Positions 26,279 to 35,477 of a stretch of 52,408 bases of DNA are shown here, piece after piece (within the stretch, counting starts at the first letter, position 1; each line of letters begins with the position of its first letter). The stretch lies in contig CAMAWH010000034.1 of assembly GCA_945861635.1 (NCBI GenBank), positions 1 through 52,408 of the forward strand. Reading direction: 5' to 3'. The position numbers and the translations under genes are program-made. Below the pieces are notes generated by a model that saw nothing but the letters and a program-made list of their open reading frames with translations, was not told the origin of the DNA and did not search any database. This DNA comes from Klebsiella pneumoniae (GTDB lineage: Bacteria > Myxococcota_A > UBA796 > SXON01).

Positions 26279-26806
26279 ATGCTGCTCGCCCTCACTCTCG
26301 CTCACGGCGGGTTCGCGCACGCCGGTACGCTCGGGTTGGAGGCCGGAGCCGGCATCGGCCAGAGCTATGATCAAGGTGCAATGTGGTACACAGCGTCGCC
26401 CACCCTCGCCGTTACCTACGGCTGGCACCCCGGCGTCTTCGACATCTGGATCGGGAGCTTTGGCTCGGCACTCTACGCGCACTCCGGAAATGGCAAGGTT
26501 CCTGCCGCCGCATTCATGGCAGAAACAGGCCTTGGCTTTGGAAAACACACGTTTTCAGCCGGCGGCTATTGCGGAATCGGCTACCCTTCGTCGGAAATCG
26601 GTGCGTACGCACGCGTGAACGCCGGCGGCGTCGGTTGGGCGCGCGCGTTCGGCGGTGAAGCCCGGATATTTACCATTCCTGCGTACAATACCGTCGCCAC
26701 GGCGGTGATGTTCCGCGTGGAAGTCGGCCCCCGACCCGAGCGCGTTGCGCCGCCTCCCCCCGACGAACCCGCGCCGCTCTACCACGCCGATCCGTACGAT
26801 ACTTGA
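26279..26806 (+). CDS. Small exported protein, possibly an outer-membrane beta-barrel
   Basis: A 175-residue protein with a signal peptide (MLLALTLAHGGFAHAG). The mature part alternates glycine and aromatic residues in strand-like stretches (TLGLEAGAGIGQSYDQG, MWYTASPTLAVTYGW, FDIWIGSFGSALYAH, AETGLGFGKHTFSAGGYCGIGY, AYARVNAGGVGWARAFGGEARIF, VATAVMFRVEVGP), which fits a small outer-membrane barrel of about eight strands, and it ends in a proline-rich tail. No family is recognised. The start is at ATG 26279, where the signal peptide begins; an ATG at 26268 is in another frame. Confidence 0.6.
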   Translation: MLLALTLAHGGFAHAGTLGLEAGAGIGQSYDQGAMWYTASPTLAVTYGWHPGVFDIWIGSFGSALYAHSGNGKVPAAAFMAETGLGFGKHTFSAGGYCGIGYPSSEIGAYARVNAGGVGWARAFGGEARIFTIPAYNTVATAVMFRVEVGPRPERVAPPPPDEPAPLYHADPYDT

Positions 26807-26830
26807 GCGCCAAAGCGCGGATTCATCGAC

Positions 26831-27841
26831 CTACGGCTCACCCTCTCCCGGATCGAAGCCGCCACCGCCGGAAGGCTTCACGTTCGGCGGTTTGATGGAC
26901 GGTGGACGGCGATCAATGCCGGCTTTGTCCATTTCCTCCTGCGTAGACACCATCGGGCGGCGCGATGGCGGCGGCGCGTCTTCCTTCTTCGGCATGCGGA
27001 GCCGCGTGTTGTCTCCAGAACCCATGCCAAAAAGGTCGTCCAACCCACCTTTCGAGGGTGTCACGCTGCGATTGACAGGCGCGGGAACCGAGTTGGGCGT
27101 TGCGACGACACGCGCCGCACCTGGCGACGCCGCGTCCGCTTCCGGCATCGGGAGTTCGACGAGCTCGGAGGTGGCGTGCGACCGGGAGGTCGAGGGGAAG
27201 GGTGCGGCCGCCGCAGCGGCCGCCGTTCGGGGCAACGCGACTGGCATCGACGGGGTCGTCGGTCGGGCCGACGGCGCGGGTGCCGGTGCTGCGGAGCCGG
27301 ACAGCGCCGGGGGGCCTTCCATTCCCGGACGCATCGGCAGCTTGGCGACGGGCTGCATGACCTTGCCGGCGCCAAACGTGCCGTCGCGACTCTTGGGGCG
27401 CTGCGTAGGCGTGTGCTTTGCCTTTTCTTGATCCTCCTTCTTGAATGCCCGTGTCTCGCCAATCTTCGGAGCGGGCCGGCCGGGCGCGGCGTCGCCGCCG
27501 GAGGTCGTGGATGAAACGGCAGGGGCGCGGGGAATGTTCGGAAAGCCGGGCGGCGGCTTCGGGCCGGACGGCGGCGCGGCGTGCGGCGCGGGTGCGCGTT
27601 TGACCGATGCTATCCCCACATCGCCCAACCCAATCTCCACCTGCGGGGCGGAAGGATCCCAGGGGTCGGGTAGACCGCAGCGTCCAAACAGGCGGCGCCC
27701 CTTCGCGAATCGCGGGGCGTTCCAGCCGCGCGCGCCAACTCGTTCGCTCAGCGCCTGCCCCACGATGCGGCGCGGTGCGAGCGTCCGGTACATGTCCTTG
27801 GCCCGAAGGTCCGCGTCGACCGGGGCCGACGCCAGGCTCAC
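26831..27841 (-). CDS. Disordered Pro/Ala-rich protein translationally coupled to M16 peptidase
   Basis: A 336-residue protein not recognised. Residues 1-70 look folded (DLRAKDMYRTLAPRRIVGQALSERVGARGWNAPRF is shown here only by its key parts: DLRAKDMYRTL and IVGQALSERVG), followed by an LPDPWDP turn. The rest, about 75-336, is low complexity: proline, alanine, serine and glycine with scattered basic patches, and a conserved-looking LDDLFGMGSGD near residue 265. The GTG start overlaps the TGA of the M16 peptidase gene (GTGA), so the two are probably co-translated and may work together. The frame upstream of 27841 belongs to the peptidase region in another frame. No signal peptide. Confidence 0.55.
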   Translation of the reverse strand: MSLASAPVDADLRAKDMYRTLAPRRIVGQALSERVGARGWNAPRFAKGRRLFGRCGLPDPWDPSAPQVEIGLGDVGIASVKRAPAPHAAPPSGPKPPPGFPNIPRAPAVSSTTSGGDAAPGRPAPKIGETRAFKKEDQEKAKHTPTQRPKSRDGTFGAGKVMQPVAKLPMRPGMEGPPALSGSAAPAPAPSARPTTPSMPVALPRTAAAAAAAPFPSTSRSHATSELVELPMPEADAASPGAARVVATPNSVPAPVNRSVTPSKGGLDDLFGMGSGDNTRLRMPKKEDAPPPSRRPMVSTQEEMDKAGIDRRPPSIKPPNVKPSGGGGFDPGEGEP

Positions 27842-30327
27842 CGAGGCACCAACGACACGACGGCGAGGGGTCGGGCTAGGACCCGCGCGGCTACGCGCCG
27901 CACGTCCGAAACGTTGACGCTCTGCACCTTGCGGACGTTTTGTCGGTAGGACGTCCCGCCGAGTCCGTACAGTTCGGCGACGGCCGCTTCCGCCGCCCGG
28001 GCCGACGCGGTCTGCATTTCCGTCTCCCATCCGCCGAGGATCGACGAGCGCGCGCGCTCGACCTCCTCGTCCGTAATCGCGCCATGCCTCAGCGCCGCCA
28101 ACGCCGCCGAAAGTCGCGACTCGGCCTCCGCCGCGCGCGCGGGGTCCGTCGCCAGCGAACAGATCAACAAACCAGGATGCACGCCGGACATCGACCCAGC
28201 ACCGACCGCGTAGGCCAACCCATGCGCTTCGCGAAGCTCCAGAAACAGGCGCCCGCTCTGTCCGCCGAGGATCGCGGTGAGCACCTCCGACGCGATCTGG
28301 TCGGGATCGTGGACCGCCGGAACCGTGAACGCCATCGCAACGTGGGCCTGTTCGCGACCGCTACGGATGCGGTCACGGCGGGTCTCCGCCGGGTGGGCAG
28401 GCGGCGTCGGACAGGGTGTCCACGACCCGGCCGGAACATCGGCCAACCGGTCCTGCAGCCGGCCCAGCATCAACTCCGGGTCAAACCCGCCGGTGACGCA
28501 CACGACAAGGTTCCCGCCCGTCAGCCAACGGCGGTGCAATCGGCGCAACGCATCACCGTCAAGGCCGGAAATTCCCCTTTCTGTGCCGCTCATCGGCAGC
28601 GCCCACGGATGATGCGGGCACGCCAGCGACCAGATCCGCTCGGCAACCCGCAGTTCCGGGCTGTCGTCACGCTCGGCAAGGGCCGCGAGCAATTCCTGGC
28701 GCACGCGCGCAACCTCTCCTTCCGGGAACGTTGCCAGCAACATTGCGTCGAGGAACAAATCGAGGCCGGGTTCCGCGTGTTCTGCAGGGAAATCCCCGCG
28801 TATCCCTTGTGACGAACGCCCCCCGCTACCGCCGAGGCCGCCACCAAGCCGCTCGACCGCGCGCGAAACGGCCGCCGCGTTGCGTCCCGCAGATGCCACG
28901 GCCGCAACCTGAGTCCACGCCGCCAACCGGCCGGACGACGACGCACGCTCCGCGAGCGCCCCCCCGAACCCGACGACCCGCATGGCAACGACGTCCGAGT
29001 CGTCCGGGTCGAGCAGGACGCGGAGTCCGTTGGCAAGGGTGTGCAGGGTCGGCGCGAACGCCACCAGCGCGGGCGCGGCACTCGGCCAGACCGTCGTAAG
29101 GCTCGCCTTCTTCGGCACGAGGTTCAGCTCGATTGCGTCGGCCTTGCGGAGATATTCCGCCGCCACGCGGACCACGTCAGCATGCTGAACCGCACGGAGC
29201 GCCGCGTCGAACGTGCGCCATGCCTCCGGATCGCCGGAAACCTCCTGATCAAAACACAGGCCGTGCGCGCGACCATCGACGGTTTCGCGATCGAAAGCGC
29301 GCCCGGCCACCAACCGGGAGCGTGCACGCGCCACGTCATCGGCGTCGATTCGGCCGGCCGCCGCGTCCGCGATCACGCCGCGCGCCGCCGTCACGCTGGG
29401 ATCGAGTCCCCGCGGCTCACAGGCAAGGGAGACCAGTAAAAGCCCGCCCCGCGCCTGAACATCAAGCTGCATCGTCGCCGACAGACACCCGATTCCGGCG
29501 CGGCGCACGCGGGCGCCGAGCGGCGAGGATGTCCCCCCGCCGAGCACGGCCGCCAGGACGTGCAGCGCCGGGATGTCGGGGTGGCCGTGCGCGGGCGCCG
29601 GAAACGCTATCTCCGCCAGCCGCGCCGCGAATTTACGAACGAGTGTTCGCTGAGAGCCGCCCCGCCGGAGGGCCGCCGGCGCAGTCGAGCGCGCCGGCGC
29701 GCTCCCCCCGCGGTTGAATAGCCGGTTCACCGTCGTCAGGACATCTTGCTCCTTGACCCTACCCGACACTGCCAGACACGCATTCGCGGGAGAATAGTGC
29801 TCCCGGTAGAACGCAAACAAATCGTCGCGACTCATGGCGCGCACGCTGGCGACCGTCCCGATGATCGAACGCCCGTACGGGTCACCCGGGAATGCGTCCG
29901 CAAAGAGCGCCTCGGTCAGCACGAGGTCGGGATCGTCCGCACCGCCCCGGATCTCCTCGCAAATGACGTCACGTTCCCGTTCCAATTCGGCCGGGTCGAA
30001 ACGCGCCGACTGCCCCATTTCCGCGAGTACGCCCAGCATTTCGTCGAGGGCGGAGCCGGGTGCCGTGATGTGGAAAACCGTTTCGTCGAAGCTCGTGTAC
30101 GCGTTGATATCTCCGCCCGGAGCCTCGACTGCCCGCGCGACACCGCCGACACCGTACCGCTCCGTTCCCTTGAACAGCATGTGCTCGACGAAGTGCGCCG
30201 CACCCTCCATTCCTGGCCGCTCATCCCGACTGCCCACGTTGAACCATAGGTAGGCAGCGACGACGTCCGATGGGGCGTGCTCATCGACGAGCACCCGCAT
30301 CCCATTCGGCAGGGTTGTAGCGAGCAT
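27838..30327 (-). CDS. M16 family zinc metallopeptidase, two-unit form
   Basis: An 829-residue protein containing two M16 halves. The first begins LPNGMRVLVDEHAP and carries the inverted zinc motif HFVEH (His45, Glu48, His49) with the further Glu ligand in EEIRGGADDPDLVLTE about 75 residues later. The second half, from about residue 400 (LHTLANGLRVLLDPDDSDV), lacks the HxxEH motif, as is usual for the inactive partner half that completes the closed chamber. GTSSPLGARVRRAGI and GGQSGRLFLELREAHGLAYAV are the repeated substrate-binding segments. No signal peptide is visible, so it is probably cytoplasmic, degrading peptides. The ATG at 30327 follows directly on a 20-bp palindrome. Its end overlaps the next gene (GTGA). 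Confidence 0.9.
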   Translation of the reverse strand: MLATTLPNGMRVLVDEHAPSDVVAAYLWFNVGSRDERPGMEGAAHFVEHMLFKGTERYGVGGVARAVEAPGGDINAYTSFDETVFHITAPGSALDEMLGVLAEMGQSARFDPAELERERDVICEEIRGGADDPDLVLTEALFADAFPGDPYGRSIIGTVASVRAMSRDDLFAFYREHYSPANACLAVSGRVKEQDVLTTVNRLFNRGGSAPARSTAPAALRRGGSQRTLVRKFAARLAEIAFPAPAHGHPDIPALHVLAAVLGGGTSSPLGARVRRAGIGCLSATMQLDVQARGGLLLVSLACEPRGLDPSVTAARGVIADAAAGRIDADDVARARSRLVAGRAFDRETVDGRAHGLCFDQEVSGDPEAWRTFDAALRAVQHADVVRVAAEYLRKADAIELNLVPKKASLTTVWPSAAPALVAFAPTLHTLANGLRVLLDPDDSDVVAMRVVGFGGALAERASSSGRLAAWTQVAAVASAGRNAAAVSRAVERLGGGLGGSGGRSSQGIRGDFPAEHAEPGLDLFLDAMLLATFPEGEVARVRQELLAALAERDDSPELRVAERIWSLACPHHPWALPMSGTERGISGLDGDALRRLHRRWLTGGNLVVCVTGGFDPELMLGRLQDRLADVPAGSWTPCPTPPAHPAETRRDRIRSGREQAHVAMAFTVPAVHDPDQIASEVLTAILGGQSGRLFLELREAHGLAYAVGAGSMSGVHPGLLICSLATDPARAAEAESRLSAALAALRHGAITDEEVERARSSILGGWETEMQTASARAAEAAVAELYGLGGTSYRQNVRKVQSVNVSDVRRVAARVLARPLAVVSLVPR

Positions 30328-30328
30328 C

Positions 30329-30348
30329 CCGCGCGTTGTAACGCGCGG
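30329..30348. promoter_or_regulatory. 20-bp perfect palindrome abutting the M16 start codon
   Basis: ccgcgcgtt (30329-30337) and aacgcgcgg (30340-30348) are exact inverted copies around two bases. It ends one base before the M16 ATG and lies in the 84-bp gap to divergent hemW. It may be an operator for either gene, or an RNA hairpin over the M16 translation start, where no Shine-Dalgarno is seen. Confidence 0.55.
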
Positions 30349-30411
30349 ACTGGCGGCAGGGGCGTGAACGGACCGCGGTGTCGTTTCGCGGGATAGCCGG
30401 CGGCAACCCAA

Positions 30412-31524
30412 ATGTACGGCGTCTACGTTCACATCCCGTGGTGCCGCATTCGCTGCCCGTACTGCGCGTTCAACGTCGATGCTCGCCGGGACATCCCGCA
30501 TGCCGCCTACACCGCCGCGCTCTTGCGCCATTGGGGGCGCGAGTCCGGGCATTTTCCGGGCGCGCCAGAGACGGTATATTTTGGAGGAGGTACACCGAGT
30601 ATTGCGAATCCAGACGACATCGCCACCGTGATCCGCGCGCTGGCGCCGGCCGGAGAAGTGACGCTCGAAGCCAATCCGGGCGGTGTGGACCGCGAGCGTC
30701 TGGCCGCGTTCCGCGATGCAGGGGTGACCCGGCTTTCGCTCGGCGTACAAAGCTTCACCCCCCACGTGGCCGCCCGACTTGGCCGAGGCCACGGCGTCCG
30801 CGAGAACCACGCGATCGTCGAGGACGCCGCCGGCGCGGGATTCGCGGCGTTCTCCTTCGATCTCATCTTCGGAGTGCCCAGCCAGACGCTCCAAGATTTC
30901 GAACAGGACCTCGATATCGCCCTGTCGCTCTCTCCTCCCCACGTCTCGCTGTATGGGCTCACCATCGAGGAGGGAACACCGTTTCACCGGGCGGCGATCC
31001 CGACGGCGGACGATGACCTGTGGCGGGACATGTACGATCTTGCGGTGGAACGTCTCGCCGCAGCGGGACTGGACAGGTACGAAGTCTCCAATTTCGCTCG
31101 GGCCGGCGCCCGTAGCACGCACAACGAGCACTACTGGCGGGCGCGGCACTGGGCCGGCATCGGCGCGGGGGCGCACGGCTGGCGCCCCGACGGCGCTCGC
31201 ACGGCGGCACGCGCCAATCCCGACGAATACGTCGCGAGCGATGACCCGGTCGAATACGCAAAACGTCCCGATTCTCACAAACTCGCAAGCGAGTTGGCGT
31301 GGTCCACCCTGCGCCACGTGGACGGTTTGGAAAACGCGCAATTGCTCCGCTGGACGAATCGGCGGGTCGCGGCCCCACGAAAACTCATCGACGCGGGATT
31401 GGTGACAGACGATGGCTCAGTGATTCGCCTTACCAATATGGGCTTTCCGCTCGCAGATGCGATTTCCGAGCAACTCCTGCAGGCGATGGTTATACAGGCG
31501 GGGCCGCATTCTTGCGGCGCGTAA
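30412..31524 (+). CDS. hemW: HemW-type radical SAM heme chaperone (coproporphyrinogen oxidase-like)
   Basis: A 370-residue radical SAM protein. The N-terminus YVHIPWCRIRCPYCAFN gives Cys11, Cys15 and Cys18 for the SAM cluster; the phenylalanine-asparagine end (CAFN) is the HemW form of the motif. TVYFGGGTPS, VTLEANPG, VTRLSLGVQSF, FSFDLIFGVPSQTLQDFEQDL and YEVSNFAR are conserved. HemW binds heme and delivers it to membrane proteins; it is often misnamed HemN. It is the first gene of a long plus-strand run ending with TrmJ; grpE follows after 31 bp. Confidence 0.9.
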   Translation: MYGVYVHIPWCRIRCPYCAFNVDARRDIPHAAYTAALLRHWGRESGHFPGAPETVYFGGGTPSIANPDDIATVIRALAPAGEVTLEANPGGVDRERLAAFRDAGVTRLSLGVQSFTPHVAARLGRGHGVRENHAIVEDAAGAGFAAFSFDLIFGVPSQTLQDFEQDLDIALSLSPPHVSLYGLTIEEGTPFHRAAIPTADDDLWRDMYDLAVERLAAAGLDRYEVSNFARAGARSTHNEHYWRARHWAGIGAGAHGWRPDGARTAARANPDEYVASDDPVEYAKRPDSHKLASELAWSTLRHVDGLENAQLLRWTNRRVAAPRKLIDAGLVTDDGSVIRLTNMGFPLADAISEQLLQAMVIQAGPHSCGA

Positions 31525-31555
31525 GGCATACTCCCCCCCCTCGCTTGGACCCCGG

Positions 31556-32404
31556 ATGCGCAAGGCCACTGGCCCGACGGACATCTCCGCACTCCCGATG
31601 TTGGAATCGCTGGAGATCGACATCGACCCCTCCCTCATCGAGGAGGCGCTCGCGTCGTTGGACCGCGCGTCCGTAGCTCGTGTCGCCGCGGAAGCCGTCA
31701 CGGCGGATGACCCGGAAGCCGCTTCGTCCGCCGATGTTTCAATCGATATTGAGCTGCCGACAGTAACGTCCGAAGCGCCCGCCGCCGCCGCGCCGAGCGC
31801 GGTCCCAGCGTCGGACGATGAGCGCCGGCGCCTCACCCTTCGGGTTTCGGCGCAGCAGGAATCCATGCGTCGGCTGGAAGAATCGCTCGCGCGCGTCACC
31901 GAGATTCGTGACGGGCTCGACACGCAGGTGCGGGAGCTGCGCAAGGCCGCGCGCCAACTCGAAGCCGAGGCCGCGTCCGCTTTTCAGCGCGCGCGTCGTG
32001 ACCGTGAGGAGGCGGAACGTCTCGCCGAAGAGCGCACGATTCGCGGGATCCTCGACATCGTGGACAACGTGGAGCGTGCGCTGGCCCACGCGGATTCCTC
32101 TGAGCCCACGCGGATCCTCTCGGGCCTGCAAATGATCGCCGAGCAATTCCGTGGCGCGCTGCGCAAAATGAATGTCGATCGTGTCGGATCGGCCCTCGGC
32201 ACGCCGTTCGACCCTGCCGTTCACGAAGCGGTCCTCCACCTGCCAACGTCCGACGTCGCGGCCGGCGGCATCGTCAGTGAAGTCGCTGCGGGATTTATTC
32301 TGCGCGGCCGCCTCGTTCGCCCCGCGCGCGTCGTGGTCGCATCGGCGCACCCCGCTCCGGTGCCCTCCGAAGCTGAGCCGCAACCGACCGCGGATGGGGA
32401 ATGA
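31556..32404 (+). CDS. grpE: GrpE nucleotide exchange factor
   Basis: A 282-residue co-chaperone that releases ADP from DnaK. Residues about 1-100 are an acidic, Ala/Glu-rich extension longer than in typical GrpE (about 190 residues in total). A long coiled coil (RRLTLRVSAQQESMRRLEESLARV ... EAERLAEERTIRGILDIVDNVERAL) leads to the beta-wing (VDRVGSALGTPFDPAVHEAVLHLP, then VAAGFILRGRLVRPARVVVA), the signature of the family. ATG at 31556 starts the frame after hemW. dnaK follows after 42 bp. No CIRCE inverted repeat or clear heat-shock promoter is visible upstream. Confidence 0.9.
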   Translation: MRKATGPTDISALPMLESLEIDIDPSLIEEALASLDRASVARVAAEAVTADDPEAASSADVSIDIELPTVTSEAPAAAAPSAVPASDDERRRLTLRVSAQQESMRRLEESLARVTEIRDGLDTQVRELRKAARQLEAEAASAFQRARRDREEAERLAEERTIRGILDIVDNVERALAHADSSEPTRILSGLQMIAEQFRGALRKMNVDRVGSALGTPFDPAVHEAVLHLPTSDVAAGGIVSEVAAGFILRGRLVRPARVVVASAHPAPVPSEAEPQPTADGE

Positions 32405-32446
32405 TACGATGAGCGAATTCGACCCCGATGAGATGGGAGTGACCCG

Positions 32447-34336
32447 ATGGGAAAGGTGATTGGAATCGACCTTGGCACGACGAACTCCTGCGTCGCCGTG
32501 CTCGAGCAGGGGGAGCCGCTCGTGATCCCAAACGACGAAGGATCGCGCACGACGCCCTCCGTCATCGCCTTTCCCAAGGATGGTGATCGCCTCGTTGGGC
32601 AGATTGCGCGTCGCCAAGCAGTAACGAACGCCGAGCGTACCGTCAGCGTCGTCAAGCGCCTGATTGGCCGGCGGTTCGACGACGTGGAGGTCAGGAGCAC
32701 CAACGAGACGGTCGCGTACCACATCGTTCAGGCAGAAAACGGTGATGCGTGGGTCGATATCGGAGACAAGAAATGGTCACCGCAACAGATCTCGGCGATC
32801 GTGCTGGATAAGATGAAGGGAATCGCCGAGGCCTACCTCGGGGACAGGGTCACCGAAGCCGTCATCACCGTGCCCGCCTACTTCAACGACGCCCAGCGGC
32901 AGGCCACGAAGGACGCCGGGCGCATCGCCGGGCTGGACGTGTTGCGGATTATCAATGAGCCGACGGCGGCGGCGCTCGCGTACGGACTCGGCAAGGCCAC
33001 GCATGAAAAGGTTGCCGTATTCGACCTTGGCGGCGGGACGTTCGACGTGTCGGTCCTTGAAATCGACAACGGCGTGTTTGAGGTGCGCTCCACGAACGGC
33101 GATACGTTCCTCGGTGGAGAAGATTTCGACAACCGTGTCGCGGCTTGGCTCATCGAAGAGTTCAAGAACGAAACCGGCATCGACCTTGCCGATGACACCG
33201 TGGCAATGCAACGCGTCAAGGAAGCCTCGGAAAAGGCGAAACACGAGCTTTCGACGACGACCGAAACCGAAATCCACCTGCCGTTCATCACCGCCACGGC
33301 CGCCGGTCCTCAACATCTCGTCGCCGCCCTGTCGCGGCCCAAGCTGGAGTCGCTGTGCTCCGACCTGCTCGACCGGCTGGAGATTCCCTGCAAGAAGGCG
33401 CTGCAGGATGCGCGCCTGAAGGCCAACCAGCTCGACGCCGTCCTGTTGGTCGGCGGCATGACGCGCATGCCGCGCGTGCAGCAGAAGGTCGAGGAGATTT
33501 TCGGCATGCCGCCGGAACGGGGCATCAACCCCGATGAAGTGGTCGCGGTGGGCGCCGCGATTCAGGGCTCGGTGCTGAAAGGAGAAGTGAAGGACGTCCT
33601 GCTGCTCGACGTGACGCCGCTTTCCCTCGGCATCGAGACGGCCGGCGGTCTGTGCGAGCCCATCATCAACCGCAACACAACGATTCCCTGCAAAAAGCAA
33701 AAGGTGTTCACTACCGCAATCGACAACCAGGACATGGTCCGAGTGCACATCATTCAGGGAGAACGCGAGCTGTCGGTCGACAACAAATCGCTCGGCATCC
33801 TCGAACTGCACGGCCTCCCGCCCGCACCGCGCGGGCTACCGGAGATCGAGGTCACGTTCGAGTTGGACTCGAACGGCATCCTGCACGTGCAGGCCCGTGA
33901 CAAGGGCACGGGAAAGCAGCAGACGACGCGCATCGTCAGCAACTCCGGCCTTGGAGAAGGCGATATCGACAAGATGATCGTCGACGCGGAGGCCTTCCGG
34001 GATCGGGACCGTGAACGCCGCACCGCAATTGAATCGCGAAACAAGCTCGATGGCCTGGTCTACACGACGCGTCGCAGCCTGGATGAATTCGCGGAGTTGG
34101 TGTCGAACAGCGACTCGCTGGCGATTCGCGATGCGATTTTCGCAGCGGAGTCCGCCGTCGAGCGCCTCGACGCCAAGGCCATTGCGTCAGCAGCAGAGGC
34201 GCTCGGACTTGCGTCGCAGCGGCTCGCGGAGTCGATCTATGCGGCCGCGCGGCGAGACCTGCCGAAGCACGCCGGTTCCCTCGGGCTCGGCGCGGCTACG
34301 ATGTCCATCGAGGACGACGTCGTCGACGACGAATGA
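32447..34336 (+). CDS. dnaK: Molecular chaperone DnaK (Hsp70)
   Basis: A 629-residue Hsp70 of normal length. The ATPase domain shows [68 protein letters not shown] and [14 protein letters not shown]. The linker and substrate-binding beta-domain begin at [18 protein letters not shown]; the helical lid (about 510-610) is intact ([19 protein letters not shown]) and the tail ends in the acidic EDDVVDDE, akin to the EEVD-like tails of other Hsp70s. It works with the GrpE before it and the DnaJ after it. A paralogue without a lid lies at 43878. Confidence 0.97.
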   Translation: MGKVIGIDLGTTNSCVAVLEQGEPLVIPNDEGSRTTPSVIAFPKDGDRLVGQIARRQAVTNAERTVSVVKRLIGRRFDDVEVRSTNETVAYHIVQAENGDAWVDIGDKKWSPQQISAIVLDKMKGIAEAYLGDRVTEAVITVPAYFNDAQRQATKDAGRIAGLDVLRIINEPTAAALAYGLGKATHEKVAVFDLGGGTFDVSVLEIDNGVFEVRSTNGDTFLGGEDFDNRVAAWLIEEFKNETGIDLADDTVAMQRVKEASEKAKHELSTTTETEIHLPFITATAAGPQHLVAALSRPKLESLCSDLLDRLEIPCKKALQDARLKANQLDAVLLVGGMTRMPRVQQKVEEIFGMPPERGINPDEVVAVGAAIQGSVLKGEVKDVLLLDVTPLSLGIETAGGLCEPIINRNTTIPCKKQKVFTTAIDNQDMVRVHIIQGERELSVDNKSLGILELHGLPPAPRGLPEIEVTFELDSNGILHVQARDKGTGKQQTTRIVSNSGLGEGDIDKMIVDAEAFRDRDRERRTAIESRNKLDGLVYTTRRSLDEFAELVSNSDSLAIRDAIFAAESAVERLDAKAIASAAEALGLASQRLAESIYAAARRDLPKHAGSLGLGAATMSIEDDVVDDE

Positions 34337-34391
34337 CGGGTTCTGAAGCAATCGGCAGGGCGCGTTACGGGAAGCCGCGGAGGTTTCGGGC

Positions 34392-35477
34392 GTGGCTCGG
34401 CGCGACTACTACGCGGTGCTCGGCGTCAAAAAGGACGCGACCGCCGACGACGTCAAGAAGCGCTTCCGTGCGCTCGCACTCCGCTATCACCCGGACCGCA
34501 ACCCGGGGGACGCGGACGCGGAGAGGCACTTTCGCGAAGTCGCGGAGGCGTGGAGCGTCCTGGGTGATGCCGAAAGTCGCGCGCGCTACGATCGGCTGGG
34601 CCCGCTTTTCACCCCCAGCGGCAGGCCGCCGCGCGCGGATGAACTGAACGAGATCCTGATGGATGCACTCAACGGCATCCTCCGTCGAAAAAAGCCAGGT
34701 GGTCCAGGTGAAGAGCTACGGTACACGGTCACGGTTTCGCTCGAAGACGCCGCCGCCGGAGCGGAACGACCGCTCACCATCTCCAGGCAGGTACGTTGCC
34801 GGCCGTGCGCTGGCACAGGGGATGGTCCTACGGACCGGAAACCGTGCGTAGACTGCGGCGGAACAGGAAAAACGGTCGCCCGCCGCTTGTTCCGGAACGA
34901 ATGCGCCGCTTGCGATGGAAAGGGATACAAGCCGAGCGCAAAGTGTGAGCGCTGCGCAGGAGAGGGCCGACATCCCGCGGAAGAAACACTCAAGATCAAG
35001 GTTCCTCCGGGCGTGGCAACCGGTACGAAGCTGAAGTTGAAGGGCAAAGGAAACGACGCGCTCGCCATCGGTGGGGTCGCGCCTGGAATCACGGGCGATC
35101 TCCTGATCTTGATGAACGTCGATGAACACGACCTGTTCCGTCGCCGAGGCAACGACCTGCTCGTAGAGGCCCCCGTGACCTTCGCCGAGGCCGCGCTGGG
35201 ATGTGACCTGACGGTGCCGACGCTGGAGGGTCGGACGACGATTCGTGTCCCCGCCGGCACCGCGTCGGGCAAGTCGTTTCGCCTTCCGGCGCGCGGCCTC
35301 CCCGCCGTTGGCGGCGGTGCGCGCGGCGACCTGCACGTGAAACTCGTGGTCGAGGTGCCGACCTCGCTCGACACAGAGGCGAAAAAGGCGTTGGAGGCCT
35401 TCGCCGGTCGCGTGGCCACAACGAGTCACCCACGCCGGCAGGCGTTCCTTGCGGCCATGCGGGAGAGGAACGCATGA
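34392..35477 (+). CDS. dnaJ: DnaJ (Hsp40) co-chaperone lacking a G/F-rich region
   Basis: A 361-residue co-chaperone. The J domain (ARRDYYAVLGVKKDAT ... LRYHPDRNPGD with the HPD motif) stimulates DnaK's ATPase. Four CxxCxGxG zinc repeats (CRPCAGTG, CVDCGGTG, CAACDGKG, CERCAGEG) form the cysteine-rich domain, followed by two beta substrate-binding domains (IKVPPGVATGTKLKLKGKGN, DVHF-like LFRRRGNDLLVEAPVTFAEAALG). The usual glycine/phenylalanine-rich linker is replaced by a short PLFTPSGRPPRADELNEILMDAL segment. Start GTG at 34392 with ggagg nine bases upstream. Its stop overlaps the next start (ATGA). Confidence 0.92.
   Translation: MARRDYYAVLGVKKDATADDVKKRFRALALRYHPDRNPGDADAERHFREVAEAWSVLGDAESRARYDRLGPLFTPSGRPPRADELNEILMDALNGILRRKKPGGPGEELRYTVTVSLEDAAAGAERPLTISRQVRCRPCAGTGDGPTDRKPCVDCGGTGKTVARRLFRNECAACDGKGYKPSAKCERCAGEGRHPAEETLKIKVPPGVATGTKLKLKGKGNDALAIGGVAPGITGDLLILMNVDEHDLFRRRGNDLLVEAPVTFAEAALGCDLTVPTLEGRTTIRVPAGTASGKSFRLPARGLPAVGGGARGDLHVKLVVEVPTSLDTEAKKALEAFAGRVATTSHPRRQAFLAAMRERNA

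Noticed and set aside
30328..31341. N-terminal extension of the M16 peptidase
   Set aside because: This part of the frame is antisense to hemW; the conserved M16 opening (LPNGMRVLV) begins right after the ATG at 30327.
31525..31555. CIRCE or heat-shock promoter before grpE
   Set aside because: Neither the TTAGCACTC/GAGTGCTAA inverted repeat nor a CTTGAA/CCCCAT-type promoter is present in the 31-bp gap.
32409..32459. 16-codon ORF ([16 protein letters not shown]) just before and overlapping the dnaK start
   Set aside because: No ribosome binding site of its own and it runs into dnaK in another frame; probably chance, although a leader role cannot be excluded.
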